From the NCBI GenBank assembly GCA_016584495.1, contig WAID01000006.1, forward strand, positions 868,001 to 932,000: 64,000 nt of DNA, in the 5' to 3' direction. The stretch's first letter is position 1. Each line of letters starts with the position of its first letter. Positions 43,791-55,857 of the stretch are shown here, in pieces. The notes beneath the pieces were generated by a model that did not search any database, was not told the DNA's origin, and saw only the letters and a list, made by a program, of their open reading frames with translations. Made by a program: the position numbers and the translations under genes. Origin of the DNA: Celoporthe dispersa. Taxonomy: Eukaryota > Ascomycota > Sordariomycetes > Diaporthales > Cryphonectriaceae.

Positions 43791-44683
43791 TTTCTCTATA
43801 AAGCGTGGCTTTGGTGATTGAAGGATAACTCGAGTAGATATATGACTTGGAAGTCACTGAAACGCTTCGTACGCAAGGCGGTTTATGGAGGGGGAAGGGG
43901 AGGGAGGAGCCATAAATTCTGGTTGATGGACTCGGGCTTCATGCATTAAAGATAGACATGGCTAGAGGATCGTATTATTTCGTCTTCTTGGTTATCTTTT
44001 ATGGACTGAAGGTGGCGGGAGGGCGGGATGTTGGGAGGCAGCGAGGGTTGTCGTGCTGAGCAGGGAGCGACTGACTGGGAGAGTACGGCAGAGTCGAATG
44101 GTGACAAAATGGTAAAAAAAGTCCTGCCGTGATCTAACTGGTGATCTGCTTAGTGGTCTATAACCTGACTACTTGATGCTGCGAGACGTGGGTGTGCCTT
44201 TTAGGAGGATGCGTGTGCACATTCGTGGAAGGGCTGAGTTCCAGACAGCTTTTCCGCACCCAAAGTTCTTCCCAGGCACCGTGACTCATTGAAACTCGGA
44301 CTGAACATCTAGCAGAAGGAGAAAATCCTTACAGCGCAAGCCAAATGATCTTTTTTCCTTGGGCGTGCGATGAGGACACGTGGGTGATGTTTTTCTCAAT
44401 ACGAACAGGCCAAGTTGGTCTGTAGCTCATCTTAGAGAGCGTGCTCAGCCACGTACACGGCAAGCACTTACAACGCGGCCGGTGCACTCCTTCCTCCCTT
44501 CTCGTTCTCTTCCTCCATCCTCAGACGCCTGCAGCACAAACAACCGTTCCTAACTATTATCGAGTCCATCTCTGTCCACTAATGCCATTGTCTTCAGGCT
44601 GCATTCCTTTGCTGGTCTAGATTCATCAGAACCTACACAGTCTCATAATTGATCTTTTTTTTTCTTTTCTTTTTCGAACGTGA

Positions 44684-46406
44684 ATGGACTTAGCTAATAT
44701 GGCGGACACGCCGCAGCCTCCACCCACACTCCGCCACCCTGACCAGCACGGCGGCATCGCCGTCTTCTCAGGTGGCACGGCTGCAAACTTCCTCGTCGAC
44801 GTGTTCGACCAGATCGCCGCGCGAAGGAAGTGCCCGCTGCGTTACATCATACCCATAAGCGACAACGGCGGGAGCTCGTCGGAACTCATCCGCGTGTTTG
44901 GTGGGCCCAGTGAGTGTCACGTTCACCCCCTCCCATCACAATGGGCGACCGAGCGAGTGTCGAAAGAGAGTGGCGACTAACAGGGCTGTAGGTGTTGGAG
45001 ATGTGAGGAGTGAGTTCGCTCTGAGAAAACCCCTACTACTGAACTCAGTCGTCGTCCGTTATGGAGGGTTCGGTCCTGCCGAAGGAGAAGGGCCGCTGAT
45101 GCACTGCTGCTGAAAGGTCGTCTCGTCCGTCTCATCCCCAACCACGACGGCGACGAGGAGCGCACCGCCATCAAGGTCCTCTTCGAGCACCGGCTGTCGG
45201 GAGACCCCATGAAGGCCCGCGCAGAGTGGCTGGACATTGTCGAGGCGCGCCACCTGCTGTGGACCTTCATCTCCAGCCAGAAGCGCGAGCTCATCCGGTC
45301 CGTGTTCAACACGCTGAACCTAGAGATTGTCAAGAGGAACCGCCCGACAAGCGTGTTCAATTTTGCCGAGGCGAGCGTGGGCAACCTGTTCCTGACGGGG
45401 TAGGTAGAGACAAAATTACCCTCGCAACAAAAAGCCCGCGAGAGGTAGAGGGACCGGATGCAGACAGAGCTGGTCAGGTCGATGTGGTGGTGGTTACTGA
45501 CCTCTGGAGATACAAAGCGCCCGGCTCTTCTCAGGCTCCTTCGAGTCCGCCATCTACCTCCTCTCCCTTATCTGCGCCATTCCCGAGTCCACAGCCGTCC
45601 TGCCCGCCATCAACTCCAACTTCACCCACCACATCAGCGCCGGGCTGGTCGACGGCTCCGTCCTCGCAGGCCAGGTCGCCATCTCCCATCCCTCGGGCCC
45701 CACCGCCGTGCCCGACGCCACTTTCCACCCGAGCGGCAACAAGTACCTCGATCTGGACCGCGTCGAGGACGCCAACCTGCCCGGCTCCCTGCCTGTGCTT
45801 CGCGGCCACCATGCCTTCTCCAAGGATGACGAGGAGGACCTGCCCGCGCGCATCGACCGCGTGTGGTACATCAACCCGTACGGCCACGAGATCTGGCCGG
45901 TTGCGAACCCGAAGGTGCTCACGGCGCTAGAGGACAGTAGTGTGGTCGTGTACAGCATCGGGAGTCTGTACACGAGCATTATACCGTCGGTGATCCTGCG
46001 GGGCGTCGGACAGGCGGTTGCGCGGGCGCGGCGGAGGGTGTTGATCCTGAACAGCAAGGTGGACCGAGAGACGGGCCCTGCGGCAGCACCTATGGGCGCC
46101 GTGGATTTTGTTAGGGCGGTTGCGAAGGCGGCCAAAGAGAGCCAGGTGGACTTTGGCCCGCTGGCGGATGGGGAGGTGGGAAGGTATGTGAGCCATCTGG
46201 TGTATCTTGGAGGGGCGGGGGAGGGCGGTGCGGATGGGCTAGGGTGCTCGTCGTCTCTGATGCCGAGGGTAGATGTCGAGGAGCTGAGGAGGATGGGGAT
46301 CGAGTGTGTCAAGGTCAAGGGGAAGATGGTGGGCGAGGGGCGGAAGAGGATGGTTCGGTATGAAGAGGGAGAGCTGGTGGAGGCCCTGGAGGGGATCATT
46401 GGTTGA
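44684..46406 (+). CDS. CofD-like protein (UPF0052/YvcK superfamily), four exons including an 18-nt microexon, 471 aa
   Basis: The exons are 44684-44909, 44992-45009, 45117-45399 and 45518-46406. The fold resembles bacterial CofD/YvcK phospholactate-transferase-like proteins; in eukaryotes the reaction is unknown. The nucleotide-binding loop reads GIAVFSGGTAANFLVDVF, followed by IIPISDNGGSSSELIRVFGG. The 18-nt second exon encodes VGDVR, completing the family motif GGPSVGDVRSRLVRL only after splicing at both sides. Later conserved parts are FNFAEASVGNLFLTG|ARLFSGSFESAIYLL, INSNFTHHISAGLVDG and VVYSIGSLYTSIIPS. All junction phases agree. An alternative start at 44699 (MADTPQPPP) would be equally good. 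The length is normal for the fungal members. Confidence 0.9.
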
Positions 46407-49400
46407 TCTTGGATATGGGGGAGTGCACTTTAGATGCTTGCGTAGAGGGTCTGTATAATTATATTTGGCATAGATCCTAGATGGGTTTGCTAGAAGGCGT
46501 TTGATGGTTTTCATTGCTACTTGGACATGATGGTTTGCTATCTCTTTCTCTCTTGGGCTCAACTTTGGAAGAGGTGTCAAAGACACCGCGGCTGAACCTG
46601 TTCATCAACTCAGAAGAGGCAATCGGCCACCATTTTCCAGTCACTGTCGTCTCTGAATATACCACAAGCCATCGCAACATTTTGTGAACTTCCCGCCCCC
46701 CGGCCGCCCTTCTCCCCTTCCTCAACGGGCCAGACTTCCTCTCTGTCTATACCCACCCCTCTCTCCCCACCCTCCCAACTCTGACAGCCGTCACGCTCAC
46801 AGCTCACAAGCCCACATATGTACCTGGCCACTTACCATCCGCTGGAAGATCCTTGACAAAGTCCAAGATGCTAAGCGCCTAAAGCCACCCGGTGAGCTCC
46901 TAATTCAAGGTTCCGAGGGCGCGGACCTGGCCGGGGGGAAGGAGGAGGCGAAGAAAGCGATAACGGCAACGGGTCAGGCGATACTTGCCCCCGTAGCACT
47001 GCAGCGTACCAGCAGCTAGTTTATGTGCAACAAGACCAGCGGAAGCGTCCGGGTTCATCGGGAGGTCGCCGGCGGGGCATGGGTGGCCGCAGGCGAGCGC
47101 ACAGGGATCCTCGAGATGGGTGCGTCAATCATTGTGAAGCAGCCTGGGGGACACGACGGAGGAGCTTCGAGGAGGAGATGGTCGGGACGTAAGACGGAGG
47201 GTTTTGTGTAAAGAGGTGTGGAGAAAATCTCGGCGGTTGCTGGCTGGGTGTGTATTACTTACGGAGCCCTACCACAACGAGAGGGAGTGATCGTCCTGTT
47301 GTTTTTGTACCTAACACTCACCTCTTCCTTTTTTTTTTTCTTCCTCTTGTTGCTTTTTTCTTCTTGCCCCTATAAGAGAGGTAGCAATTGCACGTAGCCA
47401 CATCATCATAACTTGCTCGGTTGCAATCATTGGCCATCAAAAGTGCTCAACCAATCCAGCCATCCGGTACCAGGAATTATATTGCTAGTATCATCATACT
47501 CTACATTCTGCCTCCTCACGATACGAAGAATGTGGTAGTACCAAGCCAGCCATTGACATCATGGGTCAGTCACAAGCCCGAGCGTGATGGCAAGGATATC
47601 TACAACCCCTCTTTGCCTTTTTTTTCTCTTCTTTTTCCCTTTCCCACGAGATATTATACAATGCCTCGCCTGAGTGGTTGTCGGACTCCCATGTCTACAT
47701 TATATAAAGTGGAGAAAAGGGGAGGATGACTCTGCATATGTACTTGTACTTCAGACCGAGATTTTGTAACGTATACTGTACGTTCGGGCCCCAAAGTCTC
47801 GGCTGAGGTGCTGTTGGGCAGGGAGAAGCGAAAGGGAGGAAGAGAAAAGAAAGAGAAAAAAAAGACAGAAGAAAACAAAGGGTGGTTGTACGAAAACGGT
47901 GAGCCTGTTCCAGGTCGTTCGGGAGCTGCGGCGCCCTTCTGCGACCTGATGTGTTAAGCTGTTACTGGTGGGCCGTGCTGCAGGGCGGGAAGGCAAGGGC
48001 GCGCGCGAGTAGGAGGGAGCCCTGCACACACTGCACTGACGTGTGAGCCGAGAGAAAAACAGTACGTATGAGACACCTCCAAGGAGGGGTGTCTGTCCAC
48101 CTGATTCGGCTCGAGGAGATGTATGACCTCCGGGGAAGGGTGTCGTCGGCCTACTATGCGGCCTCGGGAGGGTCCACGTCTACACGAGCAAAGCTACCTT
48201 GCCTGCGGGGTCAGAGCTGCAAGCCACAGCTTCGGATAGAGTTGGTAGAGGGGGAGGGAGCGGCCGGCAAATCTGGCCTCTGGTGCCCTTCGCACGAAAA
48301 GAGGCTGGGCGGGGAAAGACAAGGACGACTCCATCCCTCCCACTCGGCAGTGTGGTACGGACGGTCGAGCCCAGAGCTAGTCCTCGAGAGGTCTTGTTCA
48401 GGTAAGGCAGATCAGCGCCGAATATCGAGTTGTCAGTGGCTTCTCGTAAATCTGAGGCGAGGCGAGAAAGAAGAAAGGGAAAAAAAAAAAAAGAAGAGGA
48501 GGAAAAAGGGAAATGGGTCAAGTGTTGGTCGGGCAAGGCTGTGGCGGCGCCGTCGTTGGCTGCGGGGAAAAGCTTAAGGGGGCGGGGGCGAACACTACAA
48601 GGCAGCCGGGGCTGACGTCTACTGTAAGTCGGGTTCGGAAAGGCGATGAAACCGACTTGTAGATAGCAAGAAGAGATGGCGAGAGTCAGAAAGCACCGAT
48701 CGCATCATCATACCTTTTTTTTTTTTATTATTATTTTTTTTTTGTTTTGCTTTTTCTCCTTTCGTCGCAGCGCGTGGCGTTTTCCTGCGGTGCTAGTCCT
48801 TCCTAGAGGATTACAGATAGAAAAAGAGCCGTCATGCGACAGGTGAGAAGGGAGGCTGGCTGAATGGCAGGATTGCTAATATCGACAGAGCCTCGTTCTC
48901 TTTGTTTGTTCCCGTCCGAGTAACTCTACTCGGCTGGCGAAACCTGATCTGTCAGAAACAGCCAAGGGACGGGGAGGCAGACCAGGGCCAGGACCAGGGC
49001 TGGGTCGGGTCAGGCCTACGTAGGCCGCCGAGTTGGCCCTTCTCTGGGGCCTCGTACCGTGGTGACCGCCTGGCCGTGGCCAAAGTGCTGCTCGTCTATT
49101 ACTCCGTAAAGGTGGTCCCTCAGCATGTGGTGGTGGCGGCGGCGGCTATCAGAGCCCGCGTACCGCTTACCTGCGGGCTGTTAGTGAACGGGAATGCACA
49201 AGCGTGCACTATAGCATCGTGTTTAGTGCCCTGTTTGCCCCCTCCCCCCCTGGTTCGCCGCTGTGCCCATCCATGCCTTGCACCGCGAATCCTGCCGGCT
49301 GCCTGGGCCTCCTCCCTCTCCCCCTTGCCTTATCACGGCAAAAGTAGCCTCTCGCCCAGCAGTACTTTTGATCTTTTAACCGCCTGCATCATCCGTTCTC

Positions 49401-50820
49401 ACCGGTGTCTGCGTGTCACCGTTGTTGTCTAGGACCAGTAATCCACTTTTGGCCACCTGTACCTGCACTGCTGGCTGCTGTTGTCATCAACAAAGAACCT
49501 GTCATTCCAGCTGTGGTTCTCGGAACACACACACACACACACACATTTGCATGTGCATGGTATGTGTAGTATTTATTGGTTGGCACTTAGCACTGGTATG
49601 TGGTGTGGGCGCTGATCTTGTGGTGTGTCTTTCTTGCGTATCTTTTTTTTTCCTTTCCTCGGTGACCCTGGAGCTGCGTGTCTTGGAGAGCAGGTTAGAG
49701 CTGACGCTTGGTCACCAGCCCGCTGCTAATTCCGATCCTGGTTGGCGAGAGAGATCGAGGATCGCCAGTCGTTAGCCCTGCCGCATAAGCTGTGTCAGGT
49801 GCATAGCTACAGTGGTGTGAATGTGTGTGTGTGTGTGCCGCCGCCCGCAGGCCCTTCCTACGTAGCAGGCATAGTGCTTGAGTACGTACTACTGGGTGAC
49901 TGCAGAAGGTGTACGTACACTCTCGCCTAGCATAGTACGCCTCCAAAGGTCACTTTGGGATTGGCCTCAGCAGCGTTTCCGTCATTCATCTGCTGCTTGG
50001 AGCTCCTCCCACTCTCACTTCCCCTCTTTCTCTTCCTCCCACCACCTCCTCAAACCTCACATCCTCCTCTTTCCAACCTTCACCTTCCTCTTCACCTCTC
50101 ATCCCCATCTACCCCAGAGAGGGCTGGCGACAGTCATCTTCAGAAGGAAAACGCAACATCCGACCTACCTGCCTGCCTACCAGTCTACCAAACCAACCAG
50201 CCAACCCGTGTTCTCCTACAACTGCTGCCCTGCTCGACGGTGCATCCACCCATCCTAAACAGCTGATCGTCAGCTGCATCAACCACATCAGTAGCCATCA
50301 AGAAAGATACCTTTGTGGCCTGAAAACTATCAACCTGTATGTGCTTGGTGCCCTGGCCCTCTTCATCGCCTGAATACCTCATCCTCCTACCTATCAACAC
50401 CAACATCGACGGCGCTGGCAGTTGGCATTCCCCATCTTTCCAGAAGAAGCAGGCTGCACCTCGGCACCCCCATCCGCCAGTGACCCATTCACTAGCGACC
50501 CCATTCACCGCTTGCCCCGTCACATAGGCCCCATCGCCCATCACTTACTCGCTGCCTACATACCCACTCTTGCTGCACCCCAACTACTTAGAGCAACAAA
50601 GTGCATCAGGGCCTCTCTTCCTGCTGCACTGCAACCCCTTGACACCTGGCTGGCGACGGATACCCTTTATCTATCGGTCCACCGCCTCAGCAGTCAAAGC
50701 CACATCCATTCACCTCATCTTCAAACTCTCTCTACTTATCCTTCCCTCCTTCCCTCTCTCTCTCTCTCTTTCTGCTTCCTCACTGACAACACTCCAACTC
50801 AAGAGCGAACCACCTTCATC
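46407..50820. other. Very long intergenic region upstream of the NBR1-type gene
   Basis: About 4.4 kb with no credible gene. It contains T- and A-rich tracts (47330-47365, 48480-48492, 48715-48745) and AC/GT microsatellites. From about 49990 to 50820 it is an extended C/T-rich stretch, probably the promoter and long 5' untranslated region of the NBR1-type gene. The size suggests elaborate regulation, an undetected non-coding RNA or an unrecognised gene. Confidence 0.45.
49524..49545. repeat. (AC)n microsatellite
   Basis: About eleven AC units; a (GT)n run follows at 49821-49837. Confidence 0.9.
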
Positions 50821-53780
50821 ATGGCCTCGTCTGCGCCGGCCACCCCGGATACCGTGGTGACCCTCAAGGTCCACTTCCAGGGCAGCACCCGAAGGTTCAA
50901 ACTACCGCTCCGTGACCTCGGCGTCAATGTCTTTGAAGATAAGGTACGTCACGATACTAATCTGCCTGTGCCTATCTTGCATCCCATTCCCTCCCGCCTT
51001 ATCGTTATCAACTCCACCGTGCGAGTTGAGACACCGCGACCTGATTGCACTCTGAGGAGGGCAGAGGGAGCATTGCTGTTGCTGCTGCTCGGACATGTGA
51101 CCAAAGCGGTTTCGAATCGGGATTCTTCGAGAGGAAACCTGCTGACATCTCGTCTTTTTTCCCCGTAGATCCGAGCTATCCTCTGCATCTCGCCCGAGGC
51201 CAACGCCACAATTGAGCGGTACTCCGATTCCGCCTCCTCTTACGTCGTGCTTGACCCGAGCAAGCAGTCCGTCTGGAAGCAGCTCTTCCGCGCCGCCAAG
51301 GCGAAGCAGAAGCTCAAGCTCCGCGTCACCCTGCGGGACTCGGACGAGGAAGAGAGCCGCCCGAAGCCCGTCACCGTCGAGGACGAGCCTGAACAGGTGA
51401 CTCAGGAACCCGCCCAGACCGAGGCTGAGCGGTCGTCCCCCTTGACCCTCTCCGCCTGGGCAAAGAGGCAGTCGGCACCTACACTTCCCAAGCCTGAGGC
51501 CGAGCCCCTTGTGGTCACCAGCGCCTGGACGATGCCAACGACACCTCCACTTTTCAAAGAAAACCCCGAGCCCAGCATGGCGGCCGGAGATGATATTGCC
51601 CAGGACTTGGTGCAGACGGCCTTGAGCCACCTTTCGCTGATGCAGACCGAGGTTGCTGCACAGCAGGAGACCTCCAAGGACCCGGAGACGACCACTCCGG
51701 TGTGTGTGGCCCCCAAGGCGGCCAACTTCGCCGTCTGCTGCAACAACTGTGATCGCACTATCCCCGACGACCACTTCCACTGCTCCACCTGCGACGATGG
51801 CGACTTCGACCTGTGCCCCGACTGCGTCGACAAGGGCGTCACCTGCTACAACGCAGAGCACTGGCTGCTGAAGAGGTTCGTGAGGGGCGACGTCATCGTG
51901 GTCAGCACCACCGAGAGGGTGTCTCCCAAGCCCAAGGCCAAGCCCGAGGCGGCCAAGTCCGACGAGATCGTTGATGCATCAGCCGGCCAGGCCAAGCCCG
52001 TTCCAGCGCCTGCGGCCCCTCCTCGCTTCATCCCCGTCACTGTGCACCGGGCTACCGTGCGCACCTGCAACTCTTGCGTGCAAGAGCTGCCCGACCTAGA
52101 GTTCCTGCACTGCACCACCTGCGAGGACTTTGACCTGTGCAAGACCTGTTTTGCCGCTGACAAGCACGGCCACCACCCCCAGCACGGGTTCGAACCCGTT
52201 GTCGAGGGCACTACCCTCTCCGCCGAGATCTCGAAGCGCCTGGCCCCTGGTCGGGACCAGCGACACCACGCTATCTGCGATGGCTGCGACAAGTTCATCA
52301 TTGGCGTCCGTCACAAGTGTCTTGACTGCCCTGACTGGGACTACTGTGGGGCCTGTGTTGTGAACGCGGGCTTCATCCACCCCGAGCACCGCTTCGTGCC
52401 CATCTACAGCCAGATTGCCGAGGCCCGCTCTACTCCCAGCAGCCGCCCTTGCCACTACGGTATCTGCTGCGACGGCCCGCTCTGCACCAACAAGCGCAAG
52501 ACGTACATCGTCGGAGAGCGCTACAAGTGCACCGTATGCCACGACACCGACTTCTGCGCCGGTTGCGAGGCCAGCCCTGCCAACATGCACAACCGCACCC
52601 ACCCTCTCATCAAGTTCAAGACCCCCGTGCGACGCGTCGAGGTCACCACCAAGGGCGAGGATGAGCATGGGCAGAAGCTGCCCGTCATGGGCGATCGTCT
52701 CTACCGCAAGCCAGTGAGCCCCAAGGCGGCCGAGGCTCCTTCTGCGGCCAAGAGTGTCACTAGCTCCGTGCGCACCGTTGTCAGCGTGAAGCCCGAGCCC
52801 GAGGTTGAGACGCAGGTTATTCCTCCTTGCCCGCACCTGTTGGTAGACCACTCGCACCCAGATCGTAGGCTGCCACCCCAGGCCCCTTCCTTTGATTGCG
52901 ATGCTGTGCAGAAGATACTACAGGCCAAACAGCAACAGATCAAGAAGGTCAAGGAGCACTTGAGCATGATGTCGCAGCTCCGGCAGGCCCAGCTGGTAGC
53001 CCAAGCCTCCCAGCAGGCGGCTGCTCCTCAGACACCCGAGTCGACAGCTGCCGATCTCATCGCCGTCTTCCAGCGCGACACTATCCCTGACGGCACCGTC
53101 TTCCCTCCCAACTATGTCTTCGAGCAGACGTGGGTCCTCCGTAACGGTGGAAACACCCCATGGCCCGTTGGATGCTCCATCAGGTTTGTGGGTGGTGACT
53201 ACATGGGTCGTATCGATCCCAGCCACCCTGTCGGCGTCAGTGACCTCATTTCTGCCTCCGAGACTACTGTCTCGTCGGTCCCTGTGGCCCCGGGCGAGAG
53301 CACCGCTTCAAAGTCATGCTCCGAACCCCTGCCCGTGAGGGTAAGAGCATCTCTTACTGGCGTCTGACAACTAAAGATGGCCACAAGTTCGGCCACCGCC
53401 TGTGGTGCCACATCAACGTCGAGGCGCCCAGGACAGACGAGGTCAAGAAGGAGGCTGTAGCCGATGCCACCGAAGAGATTCCTGAGCTGGTCAAGGAGGA
53501 AGACTTGCCCGAGAACAAGACCCAAGAGCCTGCTGAGAGCAGCCAGATGATCTTCCCCAAGCTGGACAAGGAGTCGCCAGAGGCCAGCACTCACGAGGAT
53601 GTCAAGCCCGAGGCTGCCGAGGCTGTCGAGGAGTCTGACGGCTTCGAGGACTGCGGCGAGGATGATGAGTGGGCGGAGGATTCCGACAGCGGCTTCCTGA
53701 CCGACGAGGAGTACGACATCCTCGATGCTTCCGACGAGGAGTTCTCCGACGAGCAGCAGAAGAAGACGCAGAAGAAGTAG
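50821..53780 (+). CDS. NBR1: NBR1-type selective autophagy receptor with PB1, four ZZ-type fingers and FW domain; one apparent frameshift
   Basis: Two exons: 50821-50943 and 51169-53780. The 225-nt intron has a GTACGT donor and a CCCCGTAG acceptor. The N-terminus is PB1-like (VVTLKVHFQGSTRRFKLPL across the splice). Four ZZ-type zinc fingers begin near residues 231, 341, 411 and 468 (CNNCDRTIPDDHFHC, CNSCVQELPDLEFLHC, CDGCDKFIIGVRHKC, CHYGICCDGPLC). After a Gln/Lys coiled stretch (AKQQQIKKVKEHLSMMSQL) comes the NBR1/FW domain: FEQTWVLRNGGNTPWPVGC, SISYWRLTTKDGHKFGHRLW. Within it the frame breaks around 53293-53306 (GAGAGCACC); downstream FKVMLRTPAREGK is in another frame. The acidic C-terminus holds DEEYDILDASDEEF, a candidate Atg8-interacting motif. 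It is expected to link ubiquitinated or vacuolar-hydrolase cargo to Atg8; the exact cargo is unknown. No ankyrin or UBA domain is seen. Confidence 0.92.
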
Positions 53781-54447
53781 AGGACCCGAAAGCAGTCTCG
53801 GCGTCCCGCGACCGACTGGTTGTGCTCGTCACACTGGCCGCAGTTCGCACGGGGAACCAGTGTGTAGGATGATGGCTTACGATGGCAAACAATGATTTCG
53901 CGGTGTTTTGTTTTCTTCCTTTTGCCCTTGATTTCTTACCGTATCTGGCACTCTTTCTCTTTTCAAGCTCAGGCACTTCAACTCTCCTTTCCACCGTCTA
54001 TCGACAACTCTCGGAGATCTTGATAGGACGGGTGGCAGAGACCTGGACACCCCTGGTCTATCTATCGGCACGGTCCTTCATGGAACAATGCCACCTCGAC
54101 GGAACAGTCAGTCCACCAAACCACTCATGAACAGAATGTCAACAGGGAAATAGTCTGTGGTTGCGCAATAGCCTTGAATTATGAACATCATTTCTTACTC
54201 GCCGTGTGAATATGAATGAAAGCCGTGCATGTTTTGCAAGTCCCGAGCCCAGGGATTGCTGTGTCGTGTAGTGGATGTAGACTTGAATGTAAAGAGAGAT
54301 CCAATTTCGATGCTTGAGGAGGCTGGATGCAAGTGCTCTAATATACAGAAAGACGAAGATCAGGTCAGAGCCCCTCCTGCGTGGATATTCCAAAGGACAT
54401 GAATAATTCCCATACATCATTACCTACATCGTAACCTTACTTCTTTC
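53781..54447. other. Convergent intergenic region
   Basis: Shared 3' flanks of the NBR1-type gene and the Nop13-like gene. Nothing else is seen. Confidence 0.5.
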
Positions 54448-55857
54448 CTAGTCAAACGTAATCTTCTTGCCCTCGGGCTTCACAGCAGCACCTGTCAGCC
54501 TCGCGACGCTGATATCTGTGCCGAAGCTCCTGATTCCAGCCGGCTCCTTCTCGTCATTGACACCATCGCGGTGCGTTTCGTCTCGGCTCTGCCGGTAGTT
54601 CTTGTTGTTGTTGTGTCGGCTCTGTGGGTGGCCGGGTCGGCTCTGTTGCCTGGCGGCGCCCTTGGCATCGGCGGAGTCCTTGGGGCGGCCGAAGCGCTTC
54701 TTGTATCTCGTCTGGTCGTCCTCGGCGTGCTCGATCTTCAGCCGGCGGCCGTGGAGCGTGTTGACCCACCACTTGCGCGTCTTGACCTTCTTCTCCTGGG
54801 CAGGCTTCGACGCCCTGGCGGCCTTGGTCTTCTCCGGCCGGTCTTGCGCGTCTTCGTCGCTAGATGATGACTCGTCGTCGTCGTCGTCGTCTGCCTCCTG
54901 CTGATCATCACCGCCTTCCTCCCCCCTCCCTGATCGTGCACGTCCATGAAATCCTCCTCCGTCTCCTCAACCTCCCTGATCTTCACGAACCCCTTGACCG
55001 CCCAATCTGTCGCAGCGGCCTCCTTGAACTTGACCCATCCGTACCCCTTACACTTCCCGCTGTCCTCGAACGTCGCGACCTTGACCCACTCGATCTCGCC
55101 GCACTTAGCAAAGAGCTCGCGTACGTCCTCCTCGGTCGTCTGGAAGCTCATGTTCCCGACAAAGATCTTACGGCTCAGCGAGGCCGGCGACACCTCACCC
55201 GCCTTGGTCACATCCGCGCCATCAGCCCCATCCGCGGCCGCCGCCCCAGCAGCAGCAGCCTTCTTGTGCTTGTGCTCCTCGGGCCGGCCCTCGAAGCTCG
55301 TGGCGTCCTTGATCAGCAGCTTGCGCCGGTACCACTCCGTCTCGCTCAGCGCGATCGCCGCGACGGTAGCCTCGTAGGTCGCAAAGTCGACATAGGCAAA
55401 CCCCTTGTTCTCAAAGGCGCGCTCGCCGCCCCGCTGGCCCTTGGGCTTGGAGGGGGGACGTGCACGCGCGTGATGGCCTCGTCGGTGATGCTGCCGCCGG
55501 AGTTATCGACCAGCCAGCGCCGCAGCTCGTCGCGGGTGACGGTGAAGCGCAGGTTACCGATCCAGACGCCGAAGGGGGAGCGGTCCTTTTGGCCTTGCCG
55601 GCGTCTGCGTCTGTGCTGTTCTTGTTTGTGGAGGGGCCTCCGTTCTCTTCGTCGTCGGATGAGGGTTTTGGAGGGAGGATCTTGCCCTTTTCAGGGCGCG
55701 CTTGGCTTTCTTGGAGGGGGGGCTCGGGAAGGTTGATGTCGACTTCGATCTCGGGCTGCTGGACCTTGCGCTTTTTGGAGGCGGATCTGGGCGCGGGTTC
55801 GGGGCTTGCCCTTGGGGTCGAGTCTGGGGAGGAGGAGGCGGACGACGACGACATCAT
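54448..55857 (-). CDS. NOP13: Two-RRM nucleolar RNA-binding protein (Nop13-like); three apparent frameshifts
   Basis: Read leftward from the ATG at 55857 (MMSSSSASSSPDSTPRASPE), with an acidic/Lys N-terminal region. The first RRM follows (VWIGNLRFTVTRDELRRWL ... ENKGFAYVDFATYEA), then the second (KIFVGNMSFQTTEEDVREL ... KCKGYGWVKFKEAAATDWA). The tail is acidic then basic (KVKTRKWWVNTLHGRRLK), ending EGKKITFD. Three one-base breaks lie in runs on the plus strand: G5 at 55574-55578, G6 at 55452-55457 and C6 at 54921-54926. Adding one base to each gives a continuous frame of about 470 aa, a multiple of three. The domain order and tail match yeast Nop13/Nsr1-type pre-ribosome factors, and Nop13 is my best guess rather than certain. 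It is head-to-head with homoserine kinase. Confidence 0.82.

Larger units (their letters stand above)
42878..44683. other. Intergenic region rich in long homopolymers
   Basis: About 1.8 kb between two plus-strand genes, with no gene seen. It includes runs of 20 T, 13 C and 14 G. Confidence 0.5.

Noticed and set aside
49521..49560. CRISPR-like or telomeric repeat
   Set aside because: These are plain dinucleotide microsatellites; there is no spacer structure and no TTAGGG array anywhere in the window.
51105..51135. TTCGAATC tRNA-like T-loop sequence
   Set aside because: No acceptor or anticodon stem could be drawn around it; it lies inside the NBR1 intron. A similar GTTCGAACCC at 52186 is in coding sequence.
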